This document shows, in pieces, positions 50,397 through 59,230 of a DNA stretch of 64,000 nucleotides. Made by a program: the position numbers and the translations under genes. Numbering within the stretch: the first letter of the stretch is position 1; the number at the start of each line of letters is the position of its first letter. A model generated the notes under the pieces. That model searched no databases, had not been told where the DNA came from, and worked only from the letters and a program-made list of their open reading frames with translations. The stretch is from DAMCAP01 sp032059445 (GTDB taxonomy: Bacteria > Bacillota > Clostridia > Oscillospirales > Ruminococcaceae): positions 20,014 to 84,013 of the forward strand of contig DAMCAP010000012.1 of assembly GCA_032059445.1 (NCBI GenBank), read 5' to 3'.

Positions 50397-51338
50397 ATGC
50401 TAGAGATTTTTAAGACAATAGATGGCAAACTTATCCAGCTTAAGGAGTTTGAGGAAGGCTGTTGGATCAATCTGGTCAATCCTACCTCTCATGAGCTGAC
50501 TTGGGTGGTCAAGACTACCGGAGCCCTGCCCGAGCTGCTACACGCTGCCCTCGACGATGATGAGCGAAGCCGTATCGAGCACGACGAGGATGAAGATCAG
50601 ACTCTGATCCTGGTGGATATCCCCAAGGTCGAGGCTGAGGGAGAATCCTATACCTACACCACCTTGCCTTTTGGCATTATCCATATGCCCAATTGCCTGA
50701 TTACCGTCTGCCTTGTATATGCTTCTTTAATCAAAGAATTCACCGAAAACAAGGTCAAAGGGCTCTATACATTTAAAAAAACTCGGTTTGTATTCCAGCT
50801 GCTTTATCAAAATGCCCGTCGTTACCTCAATTACCTGCGGCAGATCGATAAAGCAACCGAGCGTATCCACACCGAGCTGCAAAAAAGCTATCGAAACAAA
50901 GAGCTTTTGCAGCAGATGAGTATGGAGAAATCGCTGGTATACTTCTCAACCTCACTTAAGTCAAATGAAGCCGTTTTAGAGCGACTGATGCGGATGGAGT
51001 TTGTTAAGCGCTACCCTGAAGACGCCGAAGTGCTGGAAGATGTCATCATCGAGAATAAGCAGGCGATAGAGATGTGCTCGATCTACCGTGACATCTTAAG
51101 TGGTACGATGGATGCCTACGCATCTATCATCAGCAATAACCTCAATATCGTCATGAAGTTTCTTGCTGCCGTTACCATTGTCATGACTGTGCCGCAGCTG
51201 GTAGGCGCCCTGTGGGGGATGAACGTCGCCGTACCTTTTGAGACTAGCCCCTATGGTTTTTTATATGTGTGCTTGATCAGCTTATTGTCTGTGGTGATTG
51301 CTTTTATCTGGCTGTATAAAAAAGATATGTTTAGCTAA
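50397..51338 (+). CDS. CorA-family divalent cation transporter
   Basis: 313 residues from ATG 50397 (AAAGGA upstream); a longer open frame to 50286 exists but the family start is MLEIFKTIDGKLIQL. A cytoplasmic alpha/beta domain and long stalk helices (RYLNYLRQIDKATERIHTEL) lead to two transmembrane helices; between them the GMN signature is intact (WGMNVAVP), the pore motif for hydrated Mg. It works as a pentamer. Monocistronic, followed by two terminators. Confidence 0.9.
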   Translation: MLEIFKTIDGKLIQLKEFEEGCWINLVNPTSHELTWVVKTTGALPELLHAALDDDERSRIEHDEDEDQTLILVDIPKVEAEGESYTYTTLPFGIIHMPNCLITVCLVYASLIKEFTENKVKGLYTFKKTRFVFQLLYQNARRYLNYLRQIDKATERIHTELQKSYRNKELLQQMSMEKSLVYFSTSLKSNEAVLERLMRMEFVKRYPEDAEVLEDVIIENKQAIEMCSIYRDILSGTMDAYASIISNNLNIVMKFLAAVTIVMTVPQLVGALWGMNVAVPFETSPYGFLYVCLISLLSVVIAFIWLYKKDMFS

Positions 51339-51350
51339 GAGCTTTTTATA

Positions 51351-51379
51351 ACCGTGTGCGCTATCGCGTATGCGGTTTT
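51351..51379 (+). terminator. Terminator of corA
   Basis: 11-bp stem from ACCGTGTGCGC to its partner with three G-U pairs and a TATC loop, then TTTT. Confidence 0.7.
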
Positions 51380-51397
51380 GCTTTTTAAAGAAAAATC

Positions 51398-51420
51398 CCT
51401 GCTATATTGTCATAGCAGGG
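51398..51420. terminator. Second terminator-like hairpin
   Basis: CCCTGCTAT/ATAGCAGGG, 5-nt loop; T-run on the minus side (ATTTTTC) and GTTT on the plus side. Confidence 0.6.
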
Positions 51421-52149
51421 GTTTGCCGTTTGTCATTTCTAACTTAATGTAGAATTTTGATAGAATATAAAGAATCGTATAAAATTATGCTGGAGAATAA
51501 AGCATAAAGACCGATAATGTACCATAAGCGCAGCTGGGGGTATAATCGCCCATAGCCATAGGCTGGGCATAAGGATAAGCAGCCTAATACACGCTTAGCG
51601 TGTATTCTACGATGATTACATATTAGTTTATGATCGTTTTGATGTGTTTATATATTACATTAAGTTCTGGATACAAGAACGCAGGAAATTCTCTTTCTCA
51701 CTCATGCCGTGCAGGCACTCCCTTTTTGATGGACGTCAAAAAGGGAGGAAAAAGCGTCTAAGGGCAAGCCCTTAACCCACGGACACCGCTTGCCGCATTG
51801 CACTGCGCTTCGCTTGTGACAAGCGTTGCAAGCGAGTGCCCTTATGAGGTGTCTGTGACACAAGGAAATGCCTAACGGCATGGGGATACGAGGGATACAG
51901 CGCTTCTTTTTGCCGCAGACGATGCGCCGCAGTCTCTCTATAAGAGCAAGCCCTTGGAGCGATTGTCATAGGTAGCTTTAGTTGCGCAGTGCAATTTGCC
52001 AAGGTTTTGCCCGTTAGGGGTGTCAAGGGGGTGTCCCCTTTGGAGCGATTTTCGCCCTATTTTTGTAGCATGTGCGCTTTAACCATAAATCGTTCGCGCT
52101 TATTTATAAGCGTAGCTTATGATATAATTGCCTATGCCTGTAGAGTGGG

Positions 52150-52188
52150 TAAAAATTTGTGCCAGAAACGCGCGCGTTTCTGGCACAA
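52150..52188 (-). terminator. Terminator of nadE, a 32-bp perfect palindrome
   Basis: TTGTGCCAGAAACGCG followed at once by its exact complement (52157-52188); on the minus strand ATTTTTA follows. It begins 7 bp after the nadE stop. Confidence 0.85.
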
Positions 52189-52194
52189 TATGTA

Positions 52195-54027
52195 CTAAAA
52201 GTCAATGGAAATAACATCTTCCAGCATGGAGTTGATGTTAAGATCTGAGGGGATGTAGAAGGATGCTCCCGAGAGGTTGACATCGCATAAAATTGCTGCA
52301 TCGGGTGCTGCGCTGCGCTTAAACTGCCCTGCTGCCAGCCTTCTTAAAAACAGCAGAAGCTTTTCTTTGATAAATGCAGGGGTAAAGCTGGCAGAAAAAG
52401 CAATGCATGCGTAGTAATACAGCTTGGAGGGGCGAAATCCGTGCTTAATGAGGTAATATAAGAAGAAATCATGGAGCTCATAGGGGCCAAGGATATCTTC
52501 GGTCTTCTGCGTGATTTCTCCTTCTTCATCTGCTGGGAGCAGCTCGGGGGATACCGGGGTGGCGAGGATGTCGTGAAGGTACGCCGATACACCGGGTACA
52601 ATACTGTTATTAGCAATATGGCGCACCAGCTGCCGTACTACAGTCTTGGTAATGCAGATGTTGACATTGTAGTTGGAGATCTGATCCCCTGCGAAGGTGC
52701 ACCAACCTAAAGCCGCCTCTGATAGATCTCCCGTGCCCACTACCAGACCGCCTACCTTGTTGGCGATATCCAGCAGGATTTGGGTGCGTTCTCTGGCTTG
52801 GGCATTTTCGTAGGTGACATCCTTGATATTGCTGTCGTGCCCGATATCGGTAAAATGCTGTAGGATAGCTTCCCGAATGGGGATTTCGCGGTTGTCTACC
52901 TCTAGTCCCTCCAGCAGCCCCAGTGCATTATAATAGGTGCGGTCAGAGGTGCCGAAGCCCGGCATGGTAATACCGATGATGCTGTCACGCGGCAGCCCCA
53001 TACGGTCGGCGGTGGCAGCCATCACCAATAAGGCCAGTGTGGAATCAAGCCCACCCGATACTCCGATGACCATCTTCTTAATGCCTGTATTCTGTAGGCG
53101 AGCTGCCAGACTACGAACTTGCAAGTCAAAGAGCTCACTTAGATAACGGTGGCGCATAAAAGGATCAGAGGGCAGATAGGGGGAGGTATCTACAGTGCGT
53201 TGTAGCCCCCGCTTGGAGCAGACGGGGCTTAGGGTATGATAAGGTGCCTTATAGTTGTTAAAGAGCTTCTGTGAGCGGATAATATCACCATCAATATCAC
53301 TGCTGATATAGATGCTACCCTCTTGCTCAATCTGGCAGCTTAGCTGCTTACCACATTCGTAGATAGCCGCAAAGGCTTTATAGAGGTAGGGTGAGGAGGT
53401 ATCACCGCAGCCGCCGTTTACCACTGCAACTGCACAACCCACTGACTGGGTATAGGAGCAGATCCCCCCCAATACATCGTCGATATAGCCTGCGGTAACT
53501 GGCGAATAGCAGGGAGCGATCAGTAGGTCAAAGCCTGTATGGGTCAAGGATGCGGCTCTGACGGGGATCAGCTTAGGATCGCAGGAGAGGATGGCAAATC
53601 GGATGTCGCCGCAAGCAAAGAGGGTATCGGCGGGCAAAATGCGATCAGAATATATACCATGAGAAAGCTCTTTGGGATTATCTTGAGTGGGGATGTAGCC
53701 AAGTATCTGCCCTTGATACAGCACGGCGATGGCAGATACAGGCAGGGGGCTATCGGCCATTGCAAGCCCTACGATGATATAGGTAGGGTAATCTTTTGTG
53801 GCAATACACAGCTCCTCAAGGGCATCTTTACAGCCATCGAGCAAAGCGGTATTATGGAAAAACGCACCGCAGCTGGGTGAGCAGAGGGCTAACTTAGGCA
53901 GGACGACAATATCCGCAGGGGAGGCTTCCAGCTCTTTAAGCACCGACTGGATCTGCTCTGCACAGGCAGACGGATTGGCTGGGATGGTTTTAGCGGCTGC
54001 TGCCACTACTCTTATGATCGAATTCAC
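52195..54027 (-). CDS. nadE: NAD(+) synthetase with a degenerate glutaminase domain
   Basis: About 610 residues from GTG 54027 (AAGGAG upstream). The C-terminal synthetase is intact: VIGVSGGLDSTLALL (ATP pyrophosphatase P-loop), VGTGDLSEAALGW and DQISNYNVNICITKT; it amidates nicotinate adenine dinucleotide to NAD. The N-terminal nitrilase-type glutaminase is altered: the usual FPEL with the catalytic Glu reads LPKL, the loop that should bring the catalytic Lys reads YIPTQDNP, and only a Cys (AILSCDP) stays near the nucleophile position. I infer that it uses free ammonia. Monocistronic with a strong terminator. Confidence 0.88.
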   Translation of the reverse strand: MNSIIRVVAAAAKTIPANPSACAEQIQSVLKELEASPADIVVLPKLALCSPSCGAFFHNTALLDGCKDALEELCIATKDYPTYIIVGLAMADSPLPVSAIAVLYQGQILGYIPTQDNPKELSHGIYSDRILPADTLFACGDIRFAILSCDPKLIPVRAASLTHTGFDLLIAPCYSPVTAGYIDDVLGGICSYTQSVGCAVAVVNGGCGDTSSPYLYKAFAAIYECGKQLSCQIEQEGSIYISSDIDGDIIRSQKLFNNYKAPYHTLSPVCSKRGLQRTVDTSPYLPSDPFMRHRYLSELFDLQVRSLAARLQNTGIKKMVIGVSGGLDSTLALLVMAATADRMGLPRDSIIGITMPGFGTSDRTYYNALGLLEGLEVDNREIPIREAILQHFTDIGHDSNIKDVTYENAQARERTQILLDIANKVGGLVVGTGDLSEAALGWCTFAGDQISNYNVNICITKTVVRQLVRHIANNSIVPGVSAYLHDILATPVSPELLPADEEGEITQKTEDILGPYELHDFFLYYLIKHGFRPSKLYYYACIAFSASFTPAFIKEKLLLFLRRLAAGQFKRSAAPDAAILCDVNLSGASFYIPSDLNINSMLEDVISIDF

Positions 54028-54397
54028 AATGCTCACGCTCCTTATATATGGCTGCAAAAGTATGGGCGAGAGTACAAAACAGTCACCCTTTATAGATAGA
54101 TTTAATTACAACATAATACCACAAAAAAACGCCAAATTCAATGTAAGATCACTGGAAGATAGATCATGAGCCTTTACTAAAAAGATGCAGAAACAGGGGA
54201 ATGACGGCGAAATACACAAGCGAAGGCACCAAGTCTGTCAATATTTCTACAGCTCAATGCTGGTAATTGAGGGGGCTTGTATGGTATGATTAGTGTGTAT
54301 ATATGTGCCTAAGGATGCATAATACCCATAGATAATTTTGCGCGTAATCCTCATCGGCACAGGGTGCTCGAGGATCGGTATAAGATAGGAGTAAACA
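54028..54397. other. Divergent intergenic region, nadE and mnmA
   Basis: About 370 bp, nothing recognised beyond expected promoter space. No T-box or riboswitch pattern seen. Confidence 0.5.
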
Positions 54398-55435
54398 ATG
54401 GCAAAGGTAGCATTGGCGATGAGTGGCGGAGTGGATAGCTCTGTTTCTGCAATGCTTTTGAAGGATCAGGGTCATGAGGTAATCGGTGTAACCTTTAAGC
54501 TCAATGACCTTTCTGACGCACCCGAAACAGATGCGGGCAAGGTCTGTGCGTTTCTAGAGATACCCCATCGGGTACTGGATTTACGCAAGGACTTTGAGCA
54601 GATTGTAGTACAACCTTTTATTGAGAGCTATATCAGCGGCAGCACGCCTAACCCCTGTGTGGTATGTAACAAGGGGATCAAGTTTGGCAAGTTTCTGGAT
54701 TATGCTCTGGAGATGGGCTGCGAGTTTGTTGCCACAGGTCATTACGGCGGAGTAGGCATGGTAAATGGTCGCTACTCCTTAAAGGTAGCAGATGACATTA
54801 CAAAAGATCAGACCTATGCCCTTTATAGGCTCGATCAAAAGCAGCTTTCTCACATTCTGATGCCTTTGGGGGGCATGTCAAAGCCACAGGTCAGGCAGCT
54901 TGCCAGAGAGCGTGGCTTACCGATGGCAGAGCGCCCCGATAGTCAGGATATATGCTTCATCCCAGATGGGGATCACGGCAGCTTTATCGAGCGAAATATC
55001 GATACAGCGGGGCTGGCAGGCAGCTTTGTGTATGAGGGTAAGAAGGTAGGCACCCACAAGGGCATCTACCGCTATACCGTCGGGCAGCGCAAGGGGCTGG
55101 GGCTAAGCCTAGGTAAGCCTGCATTTGTAAAGGCGATCGATAGTCAGAGCAGGGAGATTGAAGTAACCACCGAGGAGCAAGAGATTTTTTACAGCTCTTT
55201 ACTGGCGGCTGATCCTGTTTTTTCGATGGTTGAGGCCCTCGAGGGCAGTGAGCGGGTACTCGTAAAGATCCGTTACTCCCATAAGCCCTGCGAGGCGGAG
55301 ATATCGATGGAGGGGGATCAGGTGCGAGTGCGCTTTGACCGCCCTCAGCGGGCAGTTACCCCCGGCCAGAGCGCGGTATTTTATAAAAATGGCTTTGTGT
55401 TTGGCGGCGGTTTCATTATAACAGGCGAAGCCTAA
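54398..55435 (+). CDS. mnmA: tRNA 2-thiouridylase
   Basis: 345 residues. P-loop MSGGVDSS at the N-terminus, NPCVVCNK with the first catalytic Cys, SQDICFIPDGD with the second, and the C-terminal beta domain (KVRYS-type RVLVKIRYSHKP, RAVTPGQSAVFY). It activates U34 of Lys, Glu and Gln tRNAs with ATP and inserts sulfur. A little shorter than the 360-370 of many homologues, mostly in the loop after the P-loop, where the usual tRNA-binding segment is reduced. ATAGGAG before the ATG. Followed 30 bp later by a small ORF. Confidence 0.9.
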   Translation: MAKVALAMSGGVDSSVSAMLLKDQGHEVIGVTFKLNDLSDAPETDAGKVCAFLEIPHRVLDLRKDFEQIVVQPFIESYISGSTPNPCVVCNKGIKFGKFLDYALEMGCEFVATGHYGGVGMVNGRYSLKVADDITKDQTYALYRLDQKQLSHILMPLGGMSKPQVRQLARERGLPMAERPDSQDICFIPDGDHGSFIERNIDTAGLAGSFVYEGKKVGTHKGIYRYTVGQRKGLGLSLGKPAFVKAIDSQSREIEVTTEEQEIFYSSLLAADPVFSMVEALEGSERVLVKIRYSHKPCEAEISMEGDQVRVRFDRPQRAVTPGQSAVFYKNGFVFGGGFIITGEA

Positions 55436-55464
55436 ACTGGTAGCTTTGTGCAAGGAGGCCTGAT

Positions 55465-55644
55465 ATGCAAGGTCACATTAAGTTTCAGACGGACAACTTC
55501 GGGGGCCGAGGCAAAGAAATCAAGCTGTCGTACCAGCATAAAAACACCAGCTTACAGGCGATAGCATCCCTTGCTTGGGTAAGCTGTCTACTGGTGGCGG
55601 TCGTTTCTTTGGCAAAAAAGATGAAAAGGGCTTTTAATTGTTGA
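55465..55644 (+). CDS. Small single-pass membrane protein (59 residues)
   Basis: ATG 55465 with a strong AAGGAGG. The N-terminal half is hydrophilic and basic (FGGRGKEIKLSYQHKN); residues 31-50 form a hydrophobic helix (AIASLAWVSCLLVAVVSLA) followed by KKMKRAF. It starts 30 bp after mnmA, so it is probably cotranscribed. No family recognised. Its stop overlaps the promoter of the next gene. Confidence 0.6.
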   Translation: MQGHIKFQTDNFGGRGKEIKLSYQHKNTSLQAIASLAWVSCLLVAVVSLAKKMKRAFNC

Positions 55645-55669
55645 AATGGCAAAAGAAATGTGCTAAGAT
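55641..55669 (+). promoter_or_regulatory. Promoter of the MFS gene
   Basis: TTGAAA, 17-bp spacer, TAAGAT, about 125 bp before the start. Confidence 0.5.
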
Positions 55670-55793
55670 GTATTCGTTACGATAAACAGCATGGATATGA
55701 TAACTGTGTTTGTATGTGGTACATGTTGCATCAGCTTGGAGGAGCTTTAATCAGCTGATGCACGCAGAACAGATCAAATTAGGAGGTATCCCT

Positions 55794-56984
55794 TTGCGTA
55801 AGGCATCTTTAGCAAGATTTTTTGTATTTTATTTTTTGTTTTGCGTGATATCCAATATGGTGCATCCCATTACCCCTGCATATCTACAGAGCATAAATTG
55901 TCCTGATTATATGTTTGGTGTTGCCTTTGCTGCAATGGCCTTTACCAACTTCCTCTCCAGTGCCTTTTGGGGCAAGATGGGAGACCGCTATGGCTATGCC
56001 AAGATCATGGGCGTGGGCTATACCGGTTATACGGTAGGGCAGTGGGTGTTTTCTATTGCGACCAATAGCTACATGGTCGTGTTGGGGCGCGCAATCGCAG
56101 GCCTGTTTATTGCAGGATTTTCGGTCAATGCTATGGCCTACATAGCAACCTCAACTGATGATAATCAGACAAGATCTAAGTATATGGCGACCTACGCGGC
56201 AATGATGTCGGTAGGTGCTGCGGTGGGCTTCTTAATTGGTGGCCTGATCGGCGACTACAGCATGGGCTTGGTATTTAATGTGCAGCTGGTGGGTCTGGTC
56301 TTTGCTTCGATTGCTTCTCTAACCATGCTTGGTGAGTTTAAGCCTCATATAGTCACTGGTAAGCTAAGCTTTAAGGAAGTCGACCCGATCTCCAATGTAA
56401 TCGCATCCTTTAAGCTGATTACTCCTGCAATGGCGATCTTCCTGATGTCGGTGTTGTTTACCAGCTTTGCAACTCAGGCGCACGACGGCTCTTTTAGCTG
56501 CTACTGAAAGGCTCAGCTTAATCTGCCTCCATCTGCCAACGGTATCTTTAAGGCACTGGTTGGCACCATCGGTCTGGTGGCTAATTTCACGATTAACATG
56601 TGGATTGTTAAGAAGACCGATAGCCGCAAGTCAATTATCTACGTATTACTGCTCTGCGGTGCAGCATTGGTATGCATCGTAGCTGCTCCTGTAGTTTCTC
56701 TCTTCCTGGCGGCTTCGGTGGTATTCTATACCTTCAACGCCATCTACCTGCCGATCCAGCAGGCTTTGATGATCAGAAACGATGACGGAGCTTCCAGCGG
56801 CGCAATGGCGGGGCTATTTAACGCAACTCGCTCTTTGGGCATGGTGGTGGGGCCTTTGTTCTCCGGTTTTGCCTTCTCGGTAAATCCGAAGTATCCTTTT
56901 ATCGGCGCAGGGGTAGCTTTTTTTGCAGCAGCCGTCTTGTGCTATTACAACCAGAAGCAGTATGAAAGACTGGAATCAAAATAA
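55794..56984 (+). pseudogene. MFS transporter with in-frame TGA at codon 238
   Basis: A single frame of 396 codons encodes a 12-helix major facilitator protein: FVFYFLFCVISNMVHPITPA, the loop motif GKMGDRYGYAKIMG after helix 2, and a matching second half ending SFGM-type RSLGMVVGPLFSG. The frame is broken once, by TGA at 56505-56507, between SFSCY and KAQLNLPPSANGIFKAL; no frame change occurs and homology runs on. A single T-to-G change in a TTA Leu codon would explain it. TTG 55794 has AGGAGG 7 nt upstream. Transported substrate unknown. Read-through cannot be excluded, but no Sec or Trp recoding signal is seen. Confidence 0.8.
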
Positions 56985-57113
56985 TTCGTTTCCCAATCAA
57001 CACGGTTGATTTTATATAGCCGGCAGCTTTTACATTTATATAAAGGCTTGGCATAAATAGCTGGCGGGAAAGCCATTTTACAAAACGCAAAGAAGTATAG
57101 GGGGAGAGCTCTA

Positions 57114-58076
57114 ATGAATATCCATGGCAAGGATATCAAAATTTTCAGCTGTAATTCCAATTTGGAGGTGGCGGGCCAGATTGCCAAAACACTCGGTTTG
57201 CCTCTGGGCGACATGGTGGTCAAGACCTTCGCTGACGGCGAGATCGCTGTTTCCATCAATGAGTCTGTACGCGGTTCCGATGTATTTGTGGTACAGTCTA
57301 CCTGTAAGCCGGTCAACAATAACCTTATGGAGCTGCTGATTGCGATTGATGCATTTAAGAGAGCTTCTGCCGGCCGTATCACCGCAGTAATCCCATACTA
57401 TGGCTATGCCAGACAGGATCGTAAGGCAAAAGCGCGCGATCCAATCTCTGCTAAGCTGACCGCAGACCTGATCACTTGTGCAGGTGCTGATCGTGTATTG
57501 ACAATGGATCTGCATGCTGCTCAGATTCAGGGCTTCTTCAACATCCCTGTTGACCATCTGCTGGGCGTGCCTCTGCTGTCAAAGTACTTTGTAGACAAGC
57601 TAAAGGACGAGCCTCGTGAAAACATCGTGGTAGTATCTCCCGACCTTGGCTCTGTAACTAGAGCAAGGAAGTTTGCTGAGCGACTGGATGCTTCGATCGC
57701 TATCATCGATAAGAGAAGGCCTCTTGCCAACGTATCGGAGGTTATGAATATCATCGGTGACGTCAAGGGCAAGAAGTGCATTTTGGTTGATGATATGGTA
57801 GATACCGCAGGCACCCTCTGCAACGCTGCCAACGCATTGGTAGAGAAGGGCGGTGCAAGTACCGTATACGCTTGTGCTACCCACGGCGTACTCTCTCACC
57901 CTGCTCTTGAGCGGATTGAAAACAGCGTAATTGCTGAGCTGGTACTGCTCGATACCATCCCTGTGCACGACAATACCCCATCGGGTAAGATTAAGTCACT
58001 GACCATTGCAGATGTATTTGCTGAGGCGATCCATAGGATTTATTCTGATAGATCGGTTTCTCCGCTGCTGGTATAA
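57114..58076 (+). CDS. prs: Ribose-phosphate pyrophosphokinase
   Basis: 320 residues, standard length. Makes PRPP from ribose 5-phosphate and ATP for nucleotide, NAD, His and Trp synthesis. Seen: FSCNSNLEVAGQIAKTLG at the start, RQDRKAKARDPISAKL (flexible loop and ATP site), VVSPDLGSVTRARKFA, and the PRPP loop LVDDMVDTAGT near residue 224. GGGGGAGAG before the ATG. Ends with a good terminator. Confidence 0.95.
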   Translation: MNIHGKDIKIFSCNSNLEVAGQIAKTLGLPLGDMVVKTFADGEIAVSINESVRGSDVFVVQSTCKPVNNNLMELLIAIDAFKRASAGRITAVIPYYGYARQDRKAKARDPISAKLTADLITCAGADRVLTMDLHAAQIQGFFNIPVDHLLGVPLLSKYFVDKLKDEPRENIVVVSPDLGSVTRARKFAERLDASIAIIDKRRPLANVSEVMNIIGDVKGKKCILVDDMVDTAGTLCNAANALVEKGGASTVYACATHGVLSHPALERIENSVIAELVLLDTIPVHDNTPSGKIKSLTIADVFAEAIHRIYSDRSVSPLLV

Positions 58077-58101
58077 TCTGCTGCTGGCACCAAAATACAT
58101 G

Positions 58102-58146
58102 AAAACCCCAAGAGCTTGCGCACTGCATGGCCCTTGGGGTTTTTAT
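58102..58146 (+). terminator. Terminator of prs
   Basis: AAAACCCCAAG pairs with CTTGGGGTTTT across a 20-nt loop, then TATTTTTTA. Confidence 0.8.
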
Positions 58147-58296
58147 TTTTTATAGTAATGCCTGTAGACTTAATTTTTGGATTGCAGTTGTTTATTTTGT
58201 TATGTTAGTTTGTAAAAAAGCCGCAATCAAATCGATATTGACTTGGCATGATATCTTTGTTGGGTGCTACTGACTCTAAACTATGTGTGTAAGCAT

Positions 58297-58330
58297 AAAA
58301 AAACCTGCCGCCCTAAAAGGGTATGGCAGG
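58297..58330 (-). terminator. Terminator of the two-helix membrane protein gene
   Basis: On the minus strand CCTGCC/GGCAGG with an inner CCC/GGG, then TTTTTTTA. Confidence 0.75.
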
Positions 58331-58373
58331 CTTGCGGGTGATAGTATTTGATTGTGTGTAAGATTGCAGATCA

Positions 58374-58778
58374 CTAGCCTTTAATCACTATACCGCCACC
58401 ATCGATTGGTTTATCTCCGCCGGTATAATCACCAGTAGTGGGCTCGTCTGAAGGAAGCATACCGCCGCTGGGATCATTTGACTTGGAGAGGGTAGTAAAG
58501 AGCAGGAAGATCACTGCAACTGCGACTCCCAGAAACAGTACCTTTTGCTTTGCCGAAAAAATCGAGGGCTTCCCTGGGTCAGGGTATCTAATACCTGCAT
58601 AGATTTTGCCTACGATGATGCCTGCGATCCAAGCAAGCAGGATGAGTGCTGCTATGGTGATGATGGCACTGAGCCATGGAGGCAGGGTCGACATAAAGGA
58701 TAAAATTCCCCCAGTGCTTTCTCCTGCTGCTGATCCGCCGTCTGAAACTCCGCCTATGTAGCCTCTGCTCATTCTCAT
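58374..58778 (-). CDS. Two-helix membrane protein, unknown
   Basis: 134 residues from ATG 58778 (GGAG upstream); an extension to 58826 lacks support. Gly/Ser-rich N-terminus, first helix AIITIAALILLAWIAGIIVG, a short loop with YPDPGKPSIFSAKQK, second helix VLFLGVAVAVIFLLF, and a Gly/Pro/Asp-rich tail rich in GG. No family recognised. Monocistronic. Confidence 0.68.
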   Translation of the reverse strand: MRMSRGYIGGVSDGGSAAGESTGGILSFMSTLPPWLSAIITIAALILLAWIAGIIVGKIYAGIRYPDPGKPSIFSAKQKVLFLGVAVAVIFLLFTTLSKSNDPSGGMLPSDEPTTGDYTGGDKPIDGGGIVIKG

Positions 58779-59230
58779 TGTAATAACTCCATTCTCAGTG
58801 ACTTTGCTCTGCGCCACTGCCGTCACTGCATAATTAGTGGCAAAAAGGAATAAACTATCAGGGTATGTGGCTGCCTATGAGTGATGAAATATGGCAAACG
58901 ATGCAGCCAACTGTATGCTACCAGTATACCATATACAACTGCTCAAAGGAAAGAAACAAATTGTTAACTTGCCTGCCGATGGGAGTATCTTTGGGGGGAT
59001 TACAGTGGGTATGTCTGCCGTACAGCTTCAACGGTTAAATGGTTGACGTGGTTTATAATTTAGCTGCCCATATAAAATGTGCATAAAATATCCTGATTTA
59101 TTTCACCGAAAGTGAAAAAATTTTAAAGCGTCTTGATAAAATTGTCGCAAAAGACTATAATCTAGGTAAGACAAGCCATACGGACCGGTGAAATCCGCAG
59201 GCTGGAATATATAATTGTGAGGAGAACAAT
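58779..59230. other. Divergent intergenic region before glyA
   Basis: About 450 bp with the glyA promoter at 59133-59161. No glycine riboswitch pattern recognised. Confidence 0.5.
59133..59161 (+). promoter_or_regulatory. Promoter of glyA
   Basis: TTGATA, 17-bp spacer, TATAAT, about 70 bp before the start. Confidence 0.75.

Larger units (their letters stand above)
51339..52194. other. 856-bp stretch without genes, rich in inverted repeats
   Basis: Holds two terminators after corA, a perfect 21-bp dyad AATACACGCT-t-AGCGTGTATT (51586-51606), CCCTTTTTGA-6-TCAAAAAGGG (near 51720-51745), a TAAGGGC-aa-GCCCTTA dyad (near 51760), and the nadE terminator at 52157-52188. The open frames in it look non-coding. 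Between 51700 and 52100 base composition is richer in GC than around it. I suspect an interspersed repeat or decayed element. Confidence 0.45.

Noticed and set aside
51772..52026. 84-codon minus-strand ORF downstream of nadE
   Set aside because: No ribosome site, odd composition, and it lies in a dyad-rich non-coding stretch.
52157..52188. 32-bp perfect palindrome as an attachment or replication site
   Set aside because: Its position 7 bp after the nadE stop and the T-run on that strand fit an ordinary terminator.
56505..56507. Selenocysteine or Trp recoding at the TGA
   Set aside because: No hairpin right after the codon, no selenium genes in view, and TGA serves as a stop in other genes here.
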